Shown piece by piece: positions 48,882 through 63,800 of a DNA stretch of 64,000 nt (positions are counted from its first letter, which is position 1; each line of letters begins with the position of its first letter). Source of the DNA: Nonomuraea soli (GTDB taxonomy: Bacteria > Actinomycetota > Actinomycetes > Streptosporangiales > Streptosporangiaceae). The notes under the pieces were generated by a model. That model saw only the letters and a list, made by a program, of their open reading frames with translations, searched no databases and had not been told where the DNA came from. The DNA is taken from assembly GCF_013761175.1 (NCBI RefSeq), contig NZ_JACDUR010000003.1:186001-250000 (forward strand), written 5' to 3'. The translations under genes were made by a program, and so were the position numbers.

Positions 48882-49975
48882 AGCGCGCCCACCGGCTCGG
48901 CTCCCGCCAGCAGGTCCTCGTCGACCTCGGTGCCGTGCACCAGGATGAACCGGCCCACGGGGGTGTGCGCCCACAGGGCCCTGCCCTGCTCGCGCAGCGT
49001 CAGCTCGTCGGTGCGCTCGCCGCCCTCGACCGGCAGCGCGAACAGGATCATCCCGGCGTCCAGCGCGGCCTTCGGCGTCAGCCGCTCCAGGATCGCAGCG
49101 CCCGGCCTGCTTAGTTGCAGCGTCCTGGCTGCCAGGCGGACCGGCCGCCGCATCGCGCCCAGCACCCTGGCACGGCGCCGCGACCTGCTGTCGCGCAGCT
49201 GCGCCCGGCGGTCACCCGGCAGCTCCGGCACGTCGAACGGGCTGCGCTCCAGGAGGCTCGCCAGCTCGGCGTATTCGGGCCACAACTCCGCCTCGCCGAT
49301 CGCCTCCGCGCACCGCGCGAGCGTGTCCCTGTCCGCCCCGGCGAGCAGCACCGCGGCGTCGACCAGGTCCCTGGCCCGGTAGCGCTGCTCGAACCGCTCG
49401 TAGATCAGCGCCAGCAGGTTCTTGACCACCGGGTCCTGCGGCGCGCCCGTCCTGTGCGGGGCGCCGATGCCGTCGCCGATGTAGGCCACCGTGCTCAGCT
49501 CGATCCCGTAGGGCAGGCCGTACGGATCGTCGGGCAGCCGGCGCAGGCTCACGATCACCTCGGTCCGCCCGCCGAACCTGACGAACGTGGCGGTGTGCAT
49601 CGACCAGCCCTCGTCCAGCAGCCCGCCGGTCATCGCCCACAGCCGGTCACGCTCGGGAACCCAGAGGTCGAGGTCGTTCATGTACCTCAGGAGCCTGCCC
49701 GGATACCGGTCGGCGACCTCCAGGCCCTTCAGCGACACGGGCCGGTCGGCCAGGCGCTCCCACTGGCCGCGGTAGAAGGCCATGCGCCCGCGCTGCTGTT
49801 CCAGCTCGTGGGCCAGGGTGGGGCTGAGCCGCCGGCCCTCGCTCTCCCAGGCGCTCAGCAACGTGGCCACCAGCGAGGGCTGCTCGCGCCTGGCGACGTA
49901 GAGCACCTCGCCCGGCGTCTCCATCTCCTCGCCGGTGACCAGCTCCAGGGTGGCGACGAGCTGCTCGGCGTTCAT
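48878..49975 (-). CDS. Nucleotidyltransferase-like protein (PF14907 type)
   Basis: 365 aa. 'VSLKGLEVADRYPGRLLRYMNDLDLWVPERDRLWAMTGGLLDEGW' around residues 78-122 holds the RxxNDLDLWV acidic motif of uncharacterised nucleotidyltransferases that often accompany RiPP clusters (for example lasso peptides). 'PVVKNLLALIYERFEQRYRARDLVDAAVLL' and C-terminal 'LLAGAEP' follow the same family. It may add a nucleotidyl group to a peptide or small molecule; the phosphodiesterase at 37283 would be a possible counterpart. The ATG overlaps the methyltransferase stop (ATGA). Confidence 0.65.
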   Translation of the reverse strand: MNAEQLVATLELVTGEEMETPGEVLYVARREQPSLVATLLSAWESEGRRLSPTLAHELEQQRGRMAFYRGQWERLADRPVSLKGLEVADRYPGRLLRYMNDLDLWVPERDRLWAMTGGLLDEGWSMHTATFVRFGGRTEVIVSLRRLPDDPYGLPYGIELSTVAYIGDGIGAPHRTGAPQDPVVKNLLALIYERFEQRYRARDLVDAAVLLAGADRDTLARCAEAIGEAELWPEYAELASLLERSPFDVPELPGDRRAQLRDSRSRRRARVLGAMRRPVRLAARTLQLSRPGAAILERLTPKAALDAGMILFALPVEGGERTDELTLREQGRALWAHTPVGRFILVHGTEVDEDLLAGAEPVGAL

Positions 49976-50703
49976 GCCGGCCTGCGCAGGCACCACACGG
50001 CGGTAGACGACTCGGGGGTGAGCGGCTCTCCGCCGAACCCGGCGTGCGCGTCCTCCACGTCCCAGCCCGCCTCCCCGGCCCACTTCTCGACCTCGGCCAT
50101 GGTCAGGAGACACATGCGGATCGGCGGGAAGTAGCGCCTGCCGACCGTGCGGTGGTCGTCGAGCGTTTCGAGCAGACCTATCATCTCGACCTCCATGCCT
50201 TCCTTGTCGAGCATCCGGGTGATCTCCCACACGGCCCGCCGCTCGTCCCAGACCCGCAGCCTGGGCACGCCGTCGCGGGCCTTCTGGCGCTCGGGGCGCG
50301 GCTGCACGACCTCGAAGGCGAGCCGTCCGCCCGGCAGGGAGTTGTGGAAGGCGCGGGCCAGCGCGTCGCGTACGGCCTCGCGTGTGAGGTGGTTGAGCGT
50401 GTTCTGGCCGCAGTACTGCAGGGCCGCCGGCTCGGGCAGCGTGCAGCCCGCGAGGTCGGCCCGGATCAGCTCGATCCCGTCGCCCAGCCGCTCGCGGGCC
50501 TCGTCCAGCATCGCCGCCGAGACGTCGACCCCGAACCGGGGCCTGAGCTCGGCGGCCAGGCGGCCCACCCCGATCCCGAGGTCGGCGACGGGCCCTTCCG
50601 CCATCGCGGCCAGCCTCCGGTAGTAGGCGACCTCCCGCGGATCGGCTCCGCCCATCGCCGTCCAGGTGATGTAGAGCTCCGCCCAGTGATCGAAGTCCTG
50701 CAT
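49972..50703 (-). CDS. SAM-dependent methyltransferase
   Basis: 243 aa from the ATG at 50703. The SAM pocket is 'EGPVADLGIGVGRLAAEL' (~36), 'GVDVSAAMLDEARERL' and 'CGQNTLNHLT' after strand 4. The rest is a standard Rossmann methyltransferase of the class that includes small-molecule O- and N-methyltransferases. It lies 73 bp behind the B12-radical SAM gene and overlaps the nucleotidyltransferase-like gene. The substrate is unknown. Confidence 0.8.
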   Translation of the reverse strand: MQDFDHWAELYITWTAMGGADPREVAYYRRLAAMAEGPVADLGIGVGRLAAELRPRFGVDVSAAMLDEARERLGDGIELIRADLAGCTLPEPAALQYCGQNTLNHLTREAVRDALARAFHNSLPGGRLAFEVVQPRPERQKARDGVPRLRVWDERRAVWEITRMLDKEGMEVEMIGLLETLDDHRTVGRRYFPPIRMCLLTMAEVEKWAGEAGWDVEDAHAGFGGEPLTPESSTAVWCLRRPA

Positions 50704-50776
50704 GGCCCGATCATCGCCGCCCTGATCGTCCGGCCGGGCGTCACGGGCGTCATTGGCACAAACACGCCGCACGGGC

Positions 50777-52646
50777 CTATCCGATCGTCAGCACCGGCAG
50801 CCTGCGGCGGGAGCTGACCAGCGAGCGCCGCGGCCTGGGCAGCGGGTCGACCCCGGTCTCCGCGAGCACCAGGCTCATGGCCCGCTCGCCCTCGACGAAG
50901 ATCAGGCCGCGCTCGCGCAGCTCGTCGAGATGCGCGGCCTCCTCGGGCGCCAGCCGGTCGATGCGGGTGGGGCGTTCGAGGATGAGCAGCGTGCGCGCCG
51001 CCGCCTCGTCCAGCTCGTATCTCTGCAGCGTCCCGGAGCGGGAGTCGAGCACGACCCCGTCCTCCAGGCGCAGGATCGGCGGCTCACCGCCCTCCCAGCC
51101 GCCCAGCCAGGCGCTCACGGCCTTGGTGAGCGGCCTGATCCACCTGGCCACGCCGATCATGTACGGCGCGACGGCCCGGTCGTTGAAGTAGTAGGCCAGA
51201 TGGTTCAGCGACTCCTCCGGGAAGGGATAGGTGAGCCGGTAGTGGTCGACAGGGCGCAGGTCGAGCCCGAACTCGTCGGCCTGGTTGAAATAGGGGCTGT
51301 AGCGGTCGAACCGGACCGGGAAGACGCCCTCGGGCGGCGGCAGGTGCGCCAGCAGGGGCAGGTCGTCGACGTACTTGGCGAACGTCGACTCCGGCTCGCC
51401 GGGAAAGCCGATGAGCAGGTTCCACGCCGGGGCGATGCCGTACCTGACGCAGTTCTTGAGCAGCTGGATGTTCTGGAAGGACGACGAGCCCTTCTTCATG
51501 AGCTTCAGCGTGCCGGTCGAGAGCGCCTCGATGCCCGGCTGGATGCGGTCGACCCCCGCCCTGGCCATCTCGCTCATGTCCTGCTGGTCCAGGCCGACCT
51601 TGACCTCGTAGAAGATCGACGCGCCGGGCGGGGGCTGCAGCTTGGGCAGGACCTCGGTGAGGTACTCCAGCGGCATGATGTTGTCGGTGCAGGAGTAGAC
51701 CTTGCACCAGGGCGCGTACTCGAAGAGCCGCTCGAACTGGGAGACGGCCCGTTCCGGCGACATCGCCCGGTAGGCCATGCCCTGGCCGTTGAGCCCGCAG
51801 AAGGTGCAGTGCGAGCGCTCGCCCCACCAGCAGCCGCGCGAGGTCTCGAAGAACAGGATCGGCTCGACCTTGTCCTCGACGTCCGCGGTCAGCTCGTCGA
51901 AGGAGGTGGCGAACGAGGCGTAGTCGGGCTCCACGCAGTCATCGATGTCGGTGTCGGCGCCGATGGCCCGGCGATAGCGCTCCTCGTGGCAGTTGCGCCG
52001 CGACACGACGCCGAGGATGCGGTCGGGCGCCTCGTCGTCGCCGTCGATCACCGCGCGCAGGAAGCGGGGAAAGCTGCGCAGCGCCGGGCCGGAGAAGACG
52101 TAGTCGAGCTGGGTGGCGTGCTCCACGAGCGAGGCGCCCATCGGGGCCTCGCAGTTGGCGCCGCCCATGACCGTGAGGGTCGACGCAGAGCGCTCCTTGA
52201 CGATGGCCGCCATGGCCAGGCTCGGCACGGTCTGCATGAACATGGAGCTGAACCCGACCACGTCGGCCTCGCCCAGCCGGTACTTGTCCGCCAGGCTCGC
52301 GCAGAACTCGCCGAGGCGGTCGCGGGCCCGCATCAGCCGTGCCCGCAGGGGAGCGTGGCCAGGCCCGGCGAAGTAGCGGCCGAAGTACTCCTCGCTGTTG
52401 TCGGGCGCACCGGGGAAGGCGACCTGGCGGAACAGCCAGTCGCCGATGCCGGCGACGTGGTGCTCCATGCCCTCCGCGACGGCGTCGTACAGCTCGGTCC
52501 CGAAATAGCGCACCACGTCGTGGTTGAGGTAGCAGACGCGGACGCTGACCTCGTCCTCGAAGTCGCGCCGCACCAGCGAGGAGAGCTGGCTCAGCGCGAA
52601 CGAGGGCCGTCTGCGGTCCGCGAACGGCATGTTGACCAGGGCGATG

Positions 52647-52654
<8 letters not shown>
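50777..52654 (-). CDS. RiPP-type B12-binding radical SAM protein (rSAM protein 1 class)
   Basis: 625 aa. The N-terminal ~210 residues are a cobalamin-binding-like domain ('DIALVNMPFADRRRPSFALSQL', 'EADVVGFSSMFMQTVPSLA'). The radical SAM cluster motif is 'FFETSRGCWWGERSHCTFCGLNGQG' (Cys-x7-Cys-x2-Cys, ~280), the hallmark of the family called RiPP maturation radical SAM protein 1. The last ~90 residues ('PPILRLEDGVVLDSRSGTL' on) resemble a PqqD/RRE-type winged helix that binds a leader peptide. The GTG at 52654 follows AAAGGA and overlaps the flavin reductase. It likely methylates, epimerises or cross-links a peptide residue. Confidence 0.85.
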
Positions 52655-54862
<2,208 letters not shown>

Positions 54863-57800
54863 TCACGCCTCCAGGCGGTCTCGGGCCACGATCGGCCAGA
54901 TCAGGGCCATCGCCTCGGCCCTGGCCATGGCGTCGTGGTCGCAGTCGATCTCGTGTACGGCCAGCCCCGCCACGTGCGGCGCCCAGATCCCGTCGGCCGA
55001 CAGCCCGGCCTCCCAGGTCCTCGTGGCGACGAAGAGCAGGGCGTCGCCCTCGTAGCGGCCCGGCCGGTGGGCGTCGAGCAGCTTGGAGTTGTGCAGCACG
55101 GTCTCCGTCATCGTCGCGACGAGCTCCTCGTCGAGGTCGGCCGCGTAGCCGACGGAGTCCATGAGCAGGGTGCGGGCCTCGGCGGCGTCCTCGATGCCTG
55201 GCCGCTCGGCGCCGGAGAAGGCGGGATAGCTGTCGAGCAGGGCCAGCAGCCCGACCTGGCCGGGCAGCCGCTCGGCCATGGCGTGCGCCACGAGGCCGCC
55301 GAACGACCAGCCGAGCAGGTGGTAGGGCCCCTCCGGCTGCACTCGCCGGATGATCTCCAGGTAGCGCTCGGCCATCTCGTGCACCGAGCTCGGCTGGTCG
55401 GGTCCCGTGGACTGCAGGCCGTACACCGGGCGGTCGGGCTCGACGTACGGCAGCAGGCTGCTGTAGCACCAGCTGACGCCGCCGACGGGATGGACGCAGA
55501 ACAGCGGCGGCAGCGAGCCCGCGGTGCGCAGCGGCAGCAGCGCGTCGAACGGGTCGTCGGCGGCGCCGTCGCCCGCGAGGCGGTCCACCAGCTCGGCCAC
55601 GGTGGGCGCGGCGAACAGGTCGCGGATGCTCAGTGAGGCGCCGAGCGTCGAGCGCACCCTGCTGATCAGCCTGGCGGCCAGGATGGAGTGGCCGCCGGCG
55701 GAGAAGAAGTTGTCGTTGACGCCCAGGCCGGGCCGCTCCAGGACCTCGGTGAACAGCCCGAGCACGGTGTGCTCGCGCGGCGTGCGCGGCGGCCGGTGCC
55801 CGGCGCGCGGTGGTTCCGGCAGCGCCCGGCGGTCCAGCTTGCCGTTGGCGTTGAGCGGCAGCACCGGCAGCGGCAGGTAGGCGGCGGGCAGCATGTGGGT
55901 CGGCAGGTGCGCCAGCGCGTGCCGGTGCAGTTCGGCCGGGTCGACGTGCTCGGGCGTCACGTACGCGACGAGCTGGTCGTCGCGGACGATGACGGCCGCC
56001 TGGGCGACGCCGGGGGCGCGGCCGAGCGTGTTCTCGATCTCGGCCGGTTCGATGCGGTGGCCACGCAGCTTGACCTGGTTGTCGGAGCGGCCGACGAACT
56101 CGAGCGCGCCGTCGGCCCGCCGCCTGGCCTGGTCGCCGGTGCGGTAGAGCCGCCGCCCGCCTGGCGCGGCCACGAACCGCTGGGCGGTCAGTCCTGGCCG
56201 GTTGAGGTAGCCGCGTCCCACGCCCGGCCCGCCGATGTACAGCTCGCCGCGCACGCCTGGCGGCACCGGCAGCAGGTTGTCGTCGAGCAGCAGCACCTCG
56301 GTGTTGACCAGAGGGCGGCCGATCAGCGGGATCTCGCCGTCGCGCACCCGGTAGCCGGTGCTGTCGTTGGTGCATTCGGTCTGGCCGTAGTAGTTGTAGC
56401 TGTCGGTGGCGGGCGCGTCGAGCATCGCCTGCCACAGCCCGGCGGAGACGGCCTCGCCGCCGACCATCAGCGCCTTCGGGTGGTGCCGCCCGGGGGCGAA
56501 CAGCCCGGCGGTGACGAGCTGCTCCATGAACACCGGGGTCAGGTCGACGAAGCCGATGCCGTGGGCGTCGATGTAGTCGACCAGATCCTCCGGCGTGCGG
56601 CGCGTGACGTCGTCGATGACGTGCAGCTCGTGCCCGTCCATCAGCCACAGCATCGAGTCCCACGAGGTGTCGAAGGTCAGCGGCACCACGAAGCCGATGC
56701 GCAGGCGCTCACCGCGCGCGGCCAGGAACAGCCCGTTCCTGTGCGCGTTGAGCAGGTGCGCCAGGCCGCCGTGTTCCAGGACCACGCCCTTGGGCCGCCC
56801 GGAGGAGCCCGAGGTGTAGATCACGTAGGCGGCGTGCTCGGGACGCGGCGGCGTGCCCGGGTCGTGGTCGGGGGCGTCGGGCACGTCCTCGAGGAACACG
56901 ACCTTCTCGTACGGCACGGCGCTCTCGCGGGTGGTCAGCACCAGCAGCGGCCGGGCGTCGTCCAGCGTGTAGGCGATGCGCTCGGCGGGGTGCTCCAGGT
57001 CGAGCGGCAGGTAGGCGGCTCCCGCCTTGTGCACGCCCAGCACCGCCGCGATCATCTCGGCGGATCGGGGCAACGCCAGGGCGACCAGCGTCTCGGGCCC
57101 GGCCCCCTGAGCGCGCAGGTGGTGGGCGATGCGGTTGGCGCGCCGGTTGAGCTCGGCATAGCTCCAGCGGACCGCCCCCGACACGACGGCGATCTCGTCG
57201 GGGATCCTGGCCACCTGCTGCTCGAAGCAGGTGGGCAGCGTCACGGTCAGCGGCTCGGCCCGGGGGCCGCGCGAGCGGGTCAGCTCGAGGTCGAGCTCGT
57301 CGAAGGTGAGCACCTGCAGGGCGCCGATGCGGGTCCCCGGCTCCTCGACGGCCGCCTCCAGCAGGCGCAGCAGCCGGTCGGCCATGGACTCGGCCGTCGA
57401 GCGGTCGAACAGGTCCACGGCGTATTCGAGGTAGGCGTCCATGCCCTCGGGCCTGCCGCAGTCGTCGTAGCGCTCGATGACGTCGAGGGTGAGGTCGTAG
57501 TCGGCCGTGCCGTGGGCCACCGGCTCGTGGGCGGTCTCGACGCCGGGGAAGGTCAGGTCGGCCGCCGCGTTGTTCTGGAAGACCAGCAGCACCTGGAAGA
57601 GCGGGAAGCGGGCGAGGGTGCGGGTCGGGTTGACCGCTTCGACGACCCGCTCGAACGGGGTCTCCTGGTGTTCGTAGGCGGCCAGGTTCGCGTGCCGTAC
57701 CCGGGCGAGCAGTTCGGCGAAGGTCGGGTCGCCCGAGGTGTCGGTGCGCAGCACGAGCGTGTTGATGAAGCAGCCGACCAGGTCGTCGAGGCTCTCGTCG

Positions 57801-60800
57801 GTGCGGCCCGCGACGGCGGTCCCGATCGGGACGTCGCCGCCGGCGCCGAGCCTGGTCAGCAGGGCGGCCAGCGCCGCCTGGGTGACCATGAAGAGGCTGA
57901 CGCCGTTCGCGCGTGCCACCTCGGCCATGCGCTCGTGCACGGCGGCCGGGATGGTGAAGGGCACGGTGTCGCCGTGGTAGCCGGCGATCGCCGGGCGCGG
58001 CCGGTCGGTCGGCAGTTCGAGCTGGTCGGGCAGGTCGGCCAGGGTGGTGCGCCAGAAGTCCAGGTGGTCGTCACCCGAGTCCTGCCAGAGCGCGAAGTCG
58101 GCGTATCTCACGGGCAGGGGCCGCCAGGCGGGTTCTCGGTTCTCCAGCCGCGCCCGGTAGGCCTCGGCCAGATCGCGCGAGAGCGGCGCCATCGACCAGC
58201 CGTCGCAGGCGATGTGGTGCACGACCACCAGCAGCACGTGCTCGTCGGGCGTCAGCCTGAACAGCCTGGCGCGCAGCGGCGTCTGGCTGGTCAGGTCGAA
58301 GCCCTGAGCGGCGATGCCGGTCATCAGCTCGGGCAGCTCGCCCTCGGTGACGGGTTCCGGGTCGAGCCCGATCGGCGCGGGGGCGAGGATCTGCTGGTAG
58401 GGGCCGCCCGCGTCCTCGGGGAAGATCGTGCGCAGCGGTTCGTGCCTGGCGACCACGTCGGTGAGGGCGGCGGCCAGCGCGGTGGCGTCGAGCGGCCCGC
58501 GCAGCCGCAGGCCCGTCAGAGTGTTCTGGGCGTGGTCGCCCGCGTCCTCCAGCCGGTTCAGGAACCACAGGCGGCGCTGGGTGAACGACAGCGGCAGCCG
58601 CTCGGCGCCCGCCGCCGGGCGCAGGGCCGGTCTGGCGTCCTCGCGCAGCATGTCCGCCAGCCCGGCCACGGTCGGGTGGTCGAACAGGTCGCGGATGGTC
58701 AGCGTGGCGCCGAGGGCGCCGCGGATCCGGCTGATCAGCCTGGTGGCCAGGATGGAGTGCCCGCCGTTGGCGAAGAAGTCGTCGTCGATCCCCAGGTGGG
58801 TGGCGTTGAGCGTGTCGTTGAACAGGCGCAGCAGCGTCTCTTCGCGCGGGGTGCGGGCGGGGCGGTGCTTCGTGGCGGGCGGCTCCGGCAGGGCGGCCTT
58901 GTCGAGCTTGCCGTTGGGGGTCAGCGGCAGCGCGGCCAGCGGCAGAATCGCCGCGGGCAGCAGGTGGGTGGGCAGCTGGGTGCGGGCGTGGGAGAGCACG
59001 GCAGCCGGGTTGGCCGACGCGGGCACGATGTAGGCGATCAGCCGGTCGTCGCGCAGGATCACCGCGGCGGCGGTGACGCCGGGCGCGCGACCCAGCGTGT
59101 GCTCGATCTCGGCCGGTTCGATGCGGTGGCCGCGCAGCTTGATCTGGTCGTCGGCGCGGCCCAGGAACTCCAGCTCGCCGCCGGGCAGCCGCCTGGCCAG
59201 GTCGCCGGTCCGGTAGAGGCGGGTGCCGTCGTGCCAGGCGACGAACCGCGCCGCGGTCAGCCCAGGCCTGCCGAGGTAGCCGCGGCCCACGCCGGGCCCG
59301 CCGACGTACAGCTCCCCACGGCTGCCGGGCGGCACCGGCTGGAGGGCGGCGTCCAGCAGGTGGGCCTGGATGCGGGGAAGCGGGCGGCCGACGAGTATCG
59401 TGCCCGGTTCGCAGCGCCAGGCGCTGACGTCGACGGTCACCTCCGTCGGGCCGTACGCGTTGATCATCGTACGGCCGGCGGACCACCACTCCATGAGCCC
59501 CGCCGGGCACCCTTCGCCGCCGACGACGAGCATCCGCAGGTCGGGGTACGGCACGCGCGGCACGGTCGCCAGGATCGCGGGCGGCATGTGGGCCAGGCTC
59601 ACCCGCTGCTCCCGCAGGAAGCCGCCGAGCTCCTCCCCGGTCAGGACGGAAGGGGCGATCACCAGGCAGCCGCCTCGCGTGAACGCGGTGGCCAGCTCGG
59701 AGACCATCACGTCGAAGCCGGGTGAGACGAGCTGCAGCACCCGATGCGCGGGACCGCCCTCGGCGTCGAGGCGCTCGCCCAGGTTGGCCGCGAGGTTGGC
59801 CAGGCCGCGGTGCTCCAGCACGACGCCCTTGGGGGTGCCGGTGGAGCCCGAGGTGTAGCAGACGTAGGCGGCCGTCCCCGGCGTGAGGGGCGTGCCCGGG
59901 TCGTGTTCAGGACCTCCGTCGAGCTCCTCCAGCATCAGGCTGTCGCCGTACGGCACGCCCGCCGAGCGGCAGGTGAGCAGCAGCCTGGGCCCGGCGTCCC
60001 GCAGCATGGAGGCGATGCGCTCACGCGGATGGGTGAGGTCGAGCGGCAGGTAGGCGGCGCCCGTCTTGAGCACGGCCAGGATGGCGGCGATCAGCTCGGC
60101 CGAGCGCGGCAGGGCGAGGGCGACCACGTTCTCGGGTCCGGCGCCGCGGGCGATGAGGTGGTGGGCGATCCGGTTGGCCTCGCGATCGAGCTCGGCGTAG
60201 GTCCAGGTGGCCGCGCCGCAGGCGACCGCGGGGGCGTCGGGGGTGCGTCGCGCGTGCGCCGCGAAGACCTGCGGCAGCAGCGCGGGCTCGTTGTCTCGCG
60301 AGGGTCCCTCGGCCAGGGCCCGCTCTCCGGCGCTGAGCAGCGGCAGCCGGGCGACCGGCTCGCCGGGGGCGGCGATGGCGGCGCGCAGCAGCCGGGCGAG
60401 CCTGGCGGCCATCGCCTCCGCCGTCGGGCGGTCGAACAGCTCGCACGCGTAGTGCAGCGCGCCGTGCAGCCCGGTGTCGTTCTCGTGCACGGCGAAGGTC
60501 AGGTCGAACTGGGCGGTGGGCACCTGGACGTCCAGCCGCTCCACGTCCAGTCCCGGCAGCGTCCACAGGTCGCGCCGCTCGTCCTTGGAGTAGGTGACCA
60601 GCACGTTGAACAGGGGGTTGCGGCCGGGTACGCGCACCGGGTTGAGCCGCTCGACGATCCGGTCGAACGGCGTGTCCTGGTGCTCGAAGGCCTCCAGGAC
60701 ACTTTCCTTGGTGCGCCGCAGCAGCTCGGTGAAGTCCGGCCCGCCGGACAGGTCGCCGCGCAGGACGAGCGTGTTGACGAAGAAGCCGATCAGCGGTTCG

Positions 60801-63800
60801 GTCGCGGGGTGGTCGCGGCCGGTCGTCGGGGTGCCGACGGCCACGTCGTGCTGGCCCGTCACCCGCGACAGCAGAGCCTGCACGGCCGCGAGCAACACCA
60901 TGTAGACCGTGACGCCGTGCTCACGGGCGAGCCTGTCGATGCCGTCGGCGGGCAGGTCCATGAGGACGTGGTCGCCGCGTTCCGCCGGCGTGTGCGGGCG
61001 TGGCCTGTCGGCGGGCAGGTCGAGGGGTTCGAGGCCGGCCAGCCTCGCCGTCCAGTGCTCCAGCCCGCCGTCGCCGGTGGCGGAGCGCTGGTGGGCGGCG
61101 TGGTCGGCGTACTGGACCTCCAGCGGCGGCAGGTCGTGTCCCTGGTAGAGGGCGGCCAGCTCGTCCCAGAGCACGGGCAGCGACCAGCCGTCGCACGCGA
61201 TGTGGTGGAAGAGCAGCAGCAGCACGTGCTCGTCGGCGGACTCGCGGTACAGCCCGGCCCGCATGACGGGGCCTCGTTCCAGGTCGAACGGCTCTCCTGG
61301 AGCGGCGTCGCCCAGCTCGACCGGGGCCGGAGGGTCGACGACCTGGAGCGGCTTGCCGTCGGCCTCGACGTAGCGGGTGCGCAGGATCTCGTGCCTGGCC
61401 ACGATGCCGCCGAGCGCGCGGGCGAGGGCGTCACGGTCGAGCGGGCCGCGCAGCCGTACGGACACCGGCATGTTGTAGGCGGTGCTGCCCGGCGCGAGCT
61501 TCCACAGGAACCAGAGCCGTTCCTGCGCGAACGACAGCGGCAGCGGGCCTTCTCGCGAGGCTCGCTCGATCGCGGCGTCCGGCCGGGCGGCGCCGGCGAT
61601 GCGGGCGGCCAGCGTCGCCACGGTCGGCGCCTCGAACACGGCGGTGACGGGCAGGTCGGCGCCGAGCTCCTGGTGCAGGGCGAAGCGGAGCCGGGTGGCG
61701 AGCATGGAGTGCCCGCCGAGGTCGAAGAAGTCGTCGTGGGCGCCGATCTCGGTGTCGCCGAGGTCGAGCACGCTCCGCCAGATCCCGGCCACGGCCCGCT
61801 CCAGCTCGGTGCGCGGCGCCTCGTAGGCGGTCCGCCTGCCGGGAGTGCCGGGGTCGGGCAGCCGTGAGCGGTCGATCTTGCCACTGAGCGTGCGCGGCAG
61901 CTCCTCCACCAGGACCACGGCCGTCAGCCACATGGAGCGCGGCATACGCTCGTTGCAGAAGTCGCGCAGCTCGGCGGGATCGGCGTCGCCGCCGGGCACG
62001 GCATAGCCGACCAGGCGGTGGTCGCGCCCGTCCGGCCAGGCCAGCACGTGGCATTCGGCCACGGCGGGATGGGTGCGCAGGACGGCCCGTACCTCGCCGG
62101 GCTCCACCCGGTGCCCGCGGATCTTCACCTGGTCGTCGTCCCTGCCCAGGAACTCGATGCTCCCGTCGGGCAGCCTGCGTCCCCTGTCACCGGTCCGGTA
62201 GAGCCGGGAGCCGGGCGCGACGGCGAACGGGTCGGGCACGAAGCTCCAGGCGGTCGCGGCGGGCTGGCCGGCGTAGCCGCGCGCCACCCCGAGCCCGCCG
62301 ACGTACAGCTCGCCCACGACGCCGATCGGCACCTGCCTGCCGCGCTCGTCGAGGACGTGGACGGTGGTGTTGGCGGCGGCGCTGCCGACGGGCACGATCC
62401 CCGAGACGGTGCGGGATCCCCTGCGCGCCTCCTGGATGGTGCTGTCGATGGTGGTCTCGGTGGCGCCCCAGGCGTTCAGCACCCGCACCCGGGGGCCGAA
62501 CGTCTCCATGAGCGCGTCGCAGTCGGCCACCGGCAGCGCGTCGCCGCCGGAGACCAGCAGCCGCAGGTCCGGCAGGTCCAGGCCGGTGGCGGCGACGTGT
62601 CCCGCCAGGCTGTGCAGAACGGCGGGGATGCTGTCGAACGCCTCGATCCTCTCCTCGGCCAGCGCCCCGGACAGCTCGGCAGGATCGAGCGCCATCGCCC
62701 GCGGCGCGATCACCAGGCTCCCGCCGAAGGCGAGGCTCCTGACCACGTCGCCCCAGAACACGTCGAACGACGGGCTCGCGACGGTCAGCCAGCGGCCGGC
62801 CGTGATCTTGCGGGCGGCCCAGTCGGCCCTCAGGTTGGCCAGGCCCCGCCGGGTGACCATGACGCCCTTGGGCAGTCCCGTCGAGCCCGACGTGTGGATG
62901 ACGTAGGCCAGCGCGTCAGGAGACGACGGGCGCTCGGGCCGGTGCGCGGGCTGCCTGGCGGCGTCGGCGACGTCGGCGACGCGCCAGGGCCCCGCGGGTA
63001 TGGCCGTGCCGAAGCCGGAGCCCGTGAGCACCACCGCGGGTCCGGCCCCCGCGAACATGGCGGCCAGCCGGTCCTCCGGCTGGTCGGGGTCGACGGGGAA
63101 GAAGGCGGCGCCGGCCTTGAGCGCGGCCAGCGGGGCGATCACCGCGTCCGCCCCCCGGTCCACGCACACCGCGACCACGTCGTCCACGCCGGCGCCGAGC
63201 TCGATGAGCAGGTGGGCGAGCCGGTTGGCCCGCTCCTCCACCTGGCCGTAGGTCAGCCGCTCGGCGCCGCAGGCGACGGCCGGGTCATCGGGTACGGCGT
63301 CGGCGAACGACTCGAAGTGCGCCTCCACGCCCGTCTTCGGGTCGAGGGCGAGCCTGGTGGAGTTCCACCGGGCGAGCTGGCGCCGCTCGGCCTCGGTGAG
63401 CAGTTCGTACTCCGAGATACGAAGATCGGGATCGTCGGCGGCCTGCACCAGCAGAGCGACGAGCTGGTCGGCCAGCCGCTCGACGGTGGCCAGATCGAAC
63501 AGGGCGGCGTCGTACTCCAGCGTGCCCGCGTAGGAGTCGTCGAGGCTGAAGGTCAGGTCGAACAGGGCGCCGCCGCCGTCGCACGGATAGGGCTCGACGT
63601 CCAGCCCGCCGAACGCGGGCCGCGCGCCGGACGCGTCGCTGTCGCCGGTGACCATGACGTCGAACAGCGGGTTGCGTCCGGGCTCGCGTACGGGATTGAG
63701 CCGCTCGACGACGCGCTCGAAGGGCGTGTCCTGGTGCGCGAAGGCGTCCAGGACGTTCGCCCTGGTCCTGGCCAGCAGCTCGCGGAAGGTGGGGTCCGCG

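Noticed and set aside
55688..59725. A 1,345-codon open frame on the plus strand inside the NRPS region
   Set aside because: It is antisense to clear A, T and C domain motifs; its composition is that of a shadow frame.
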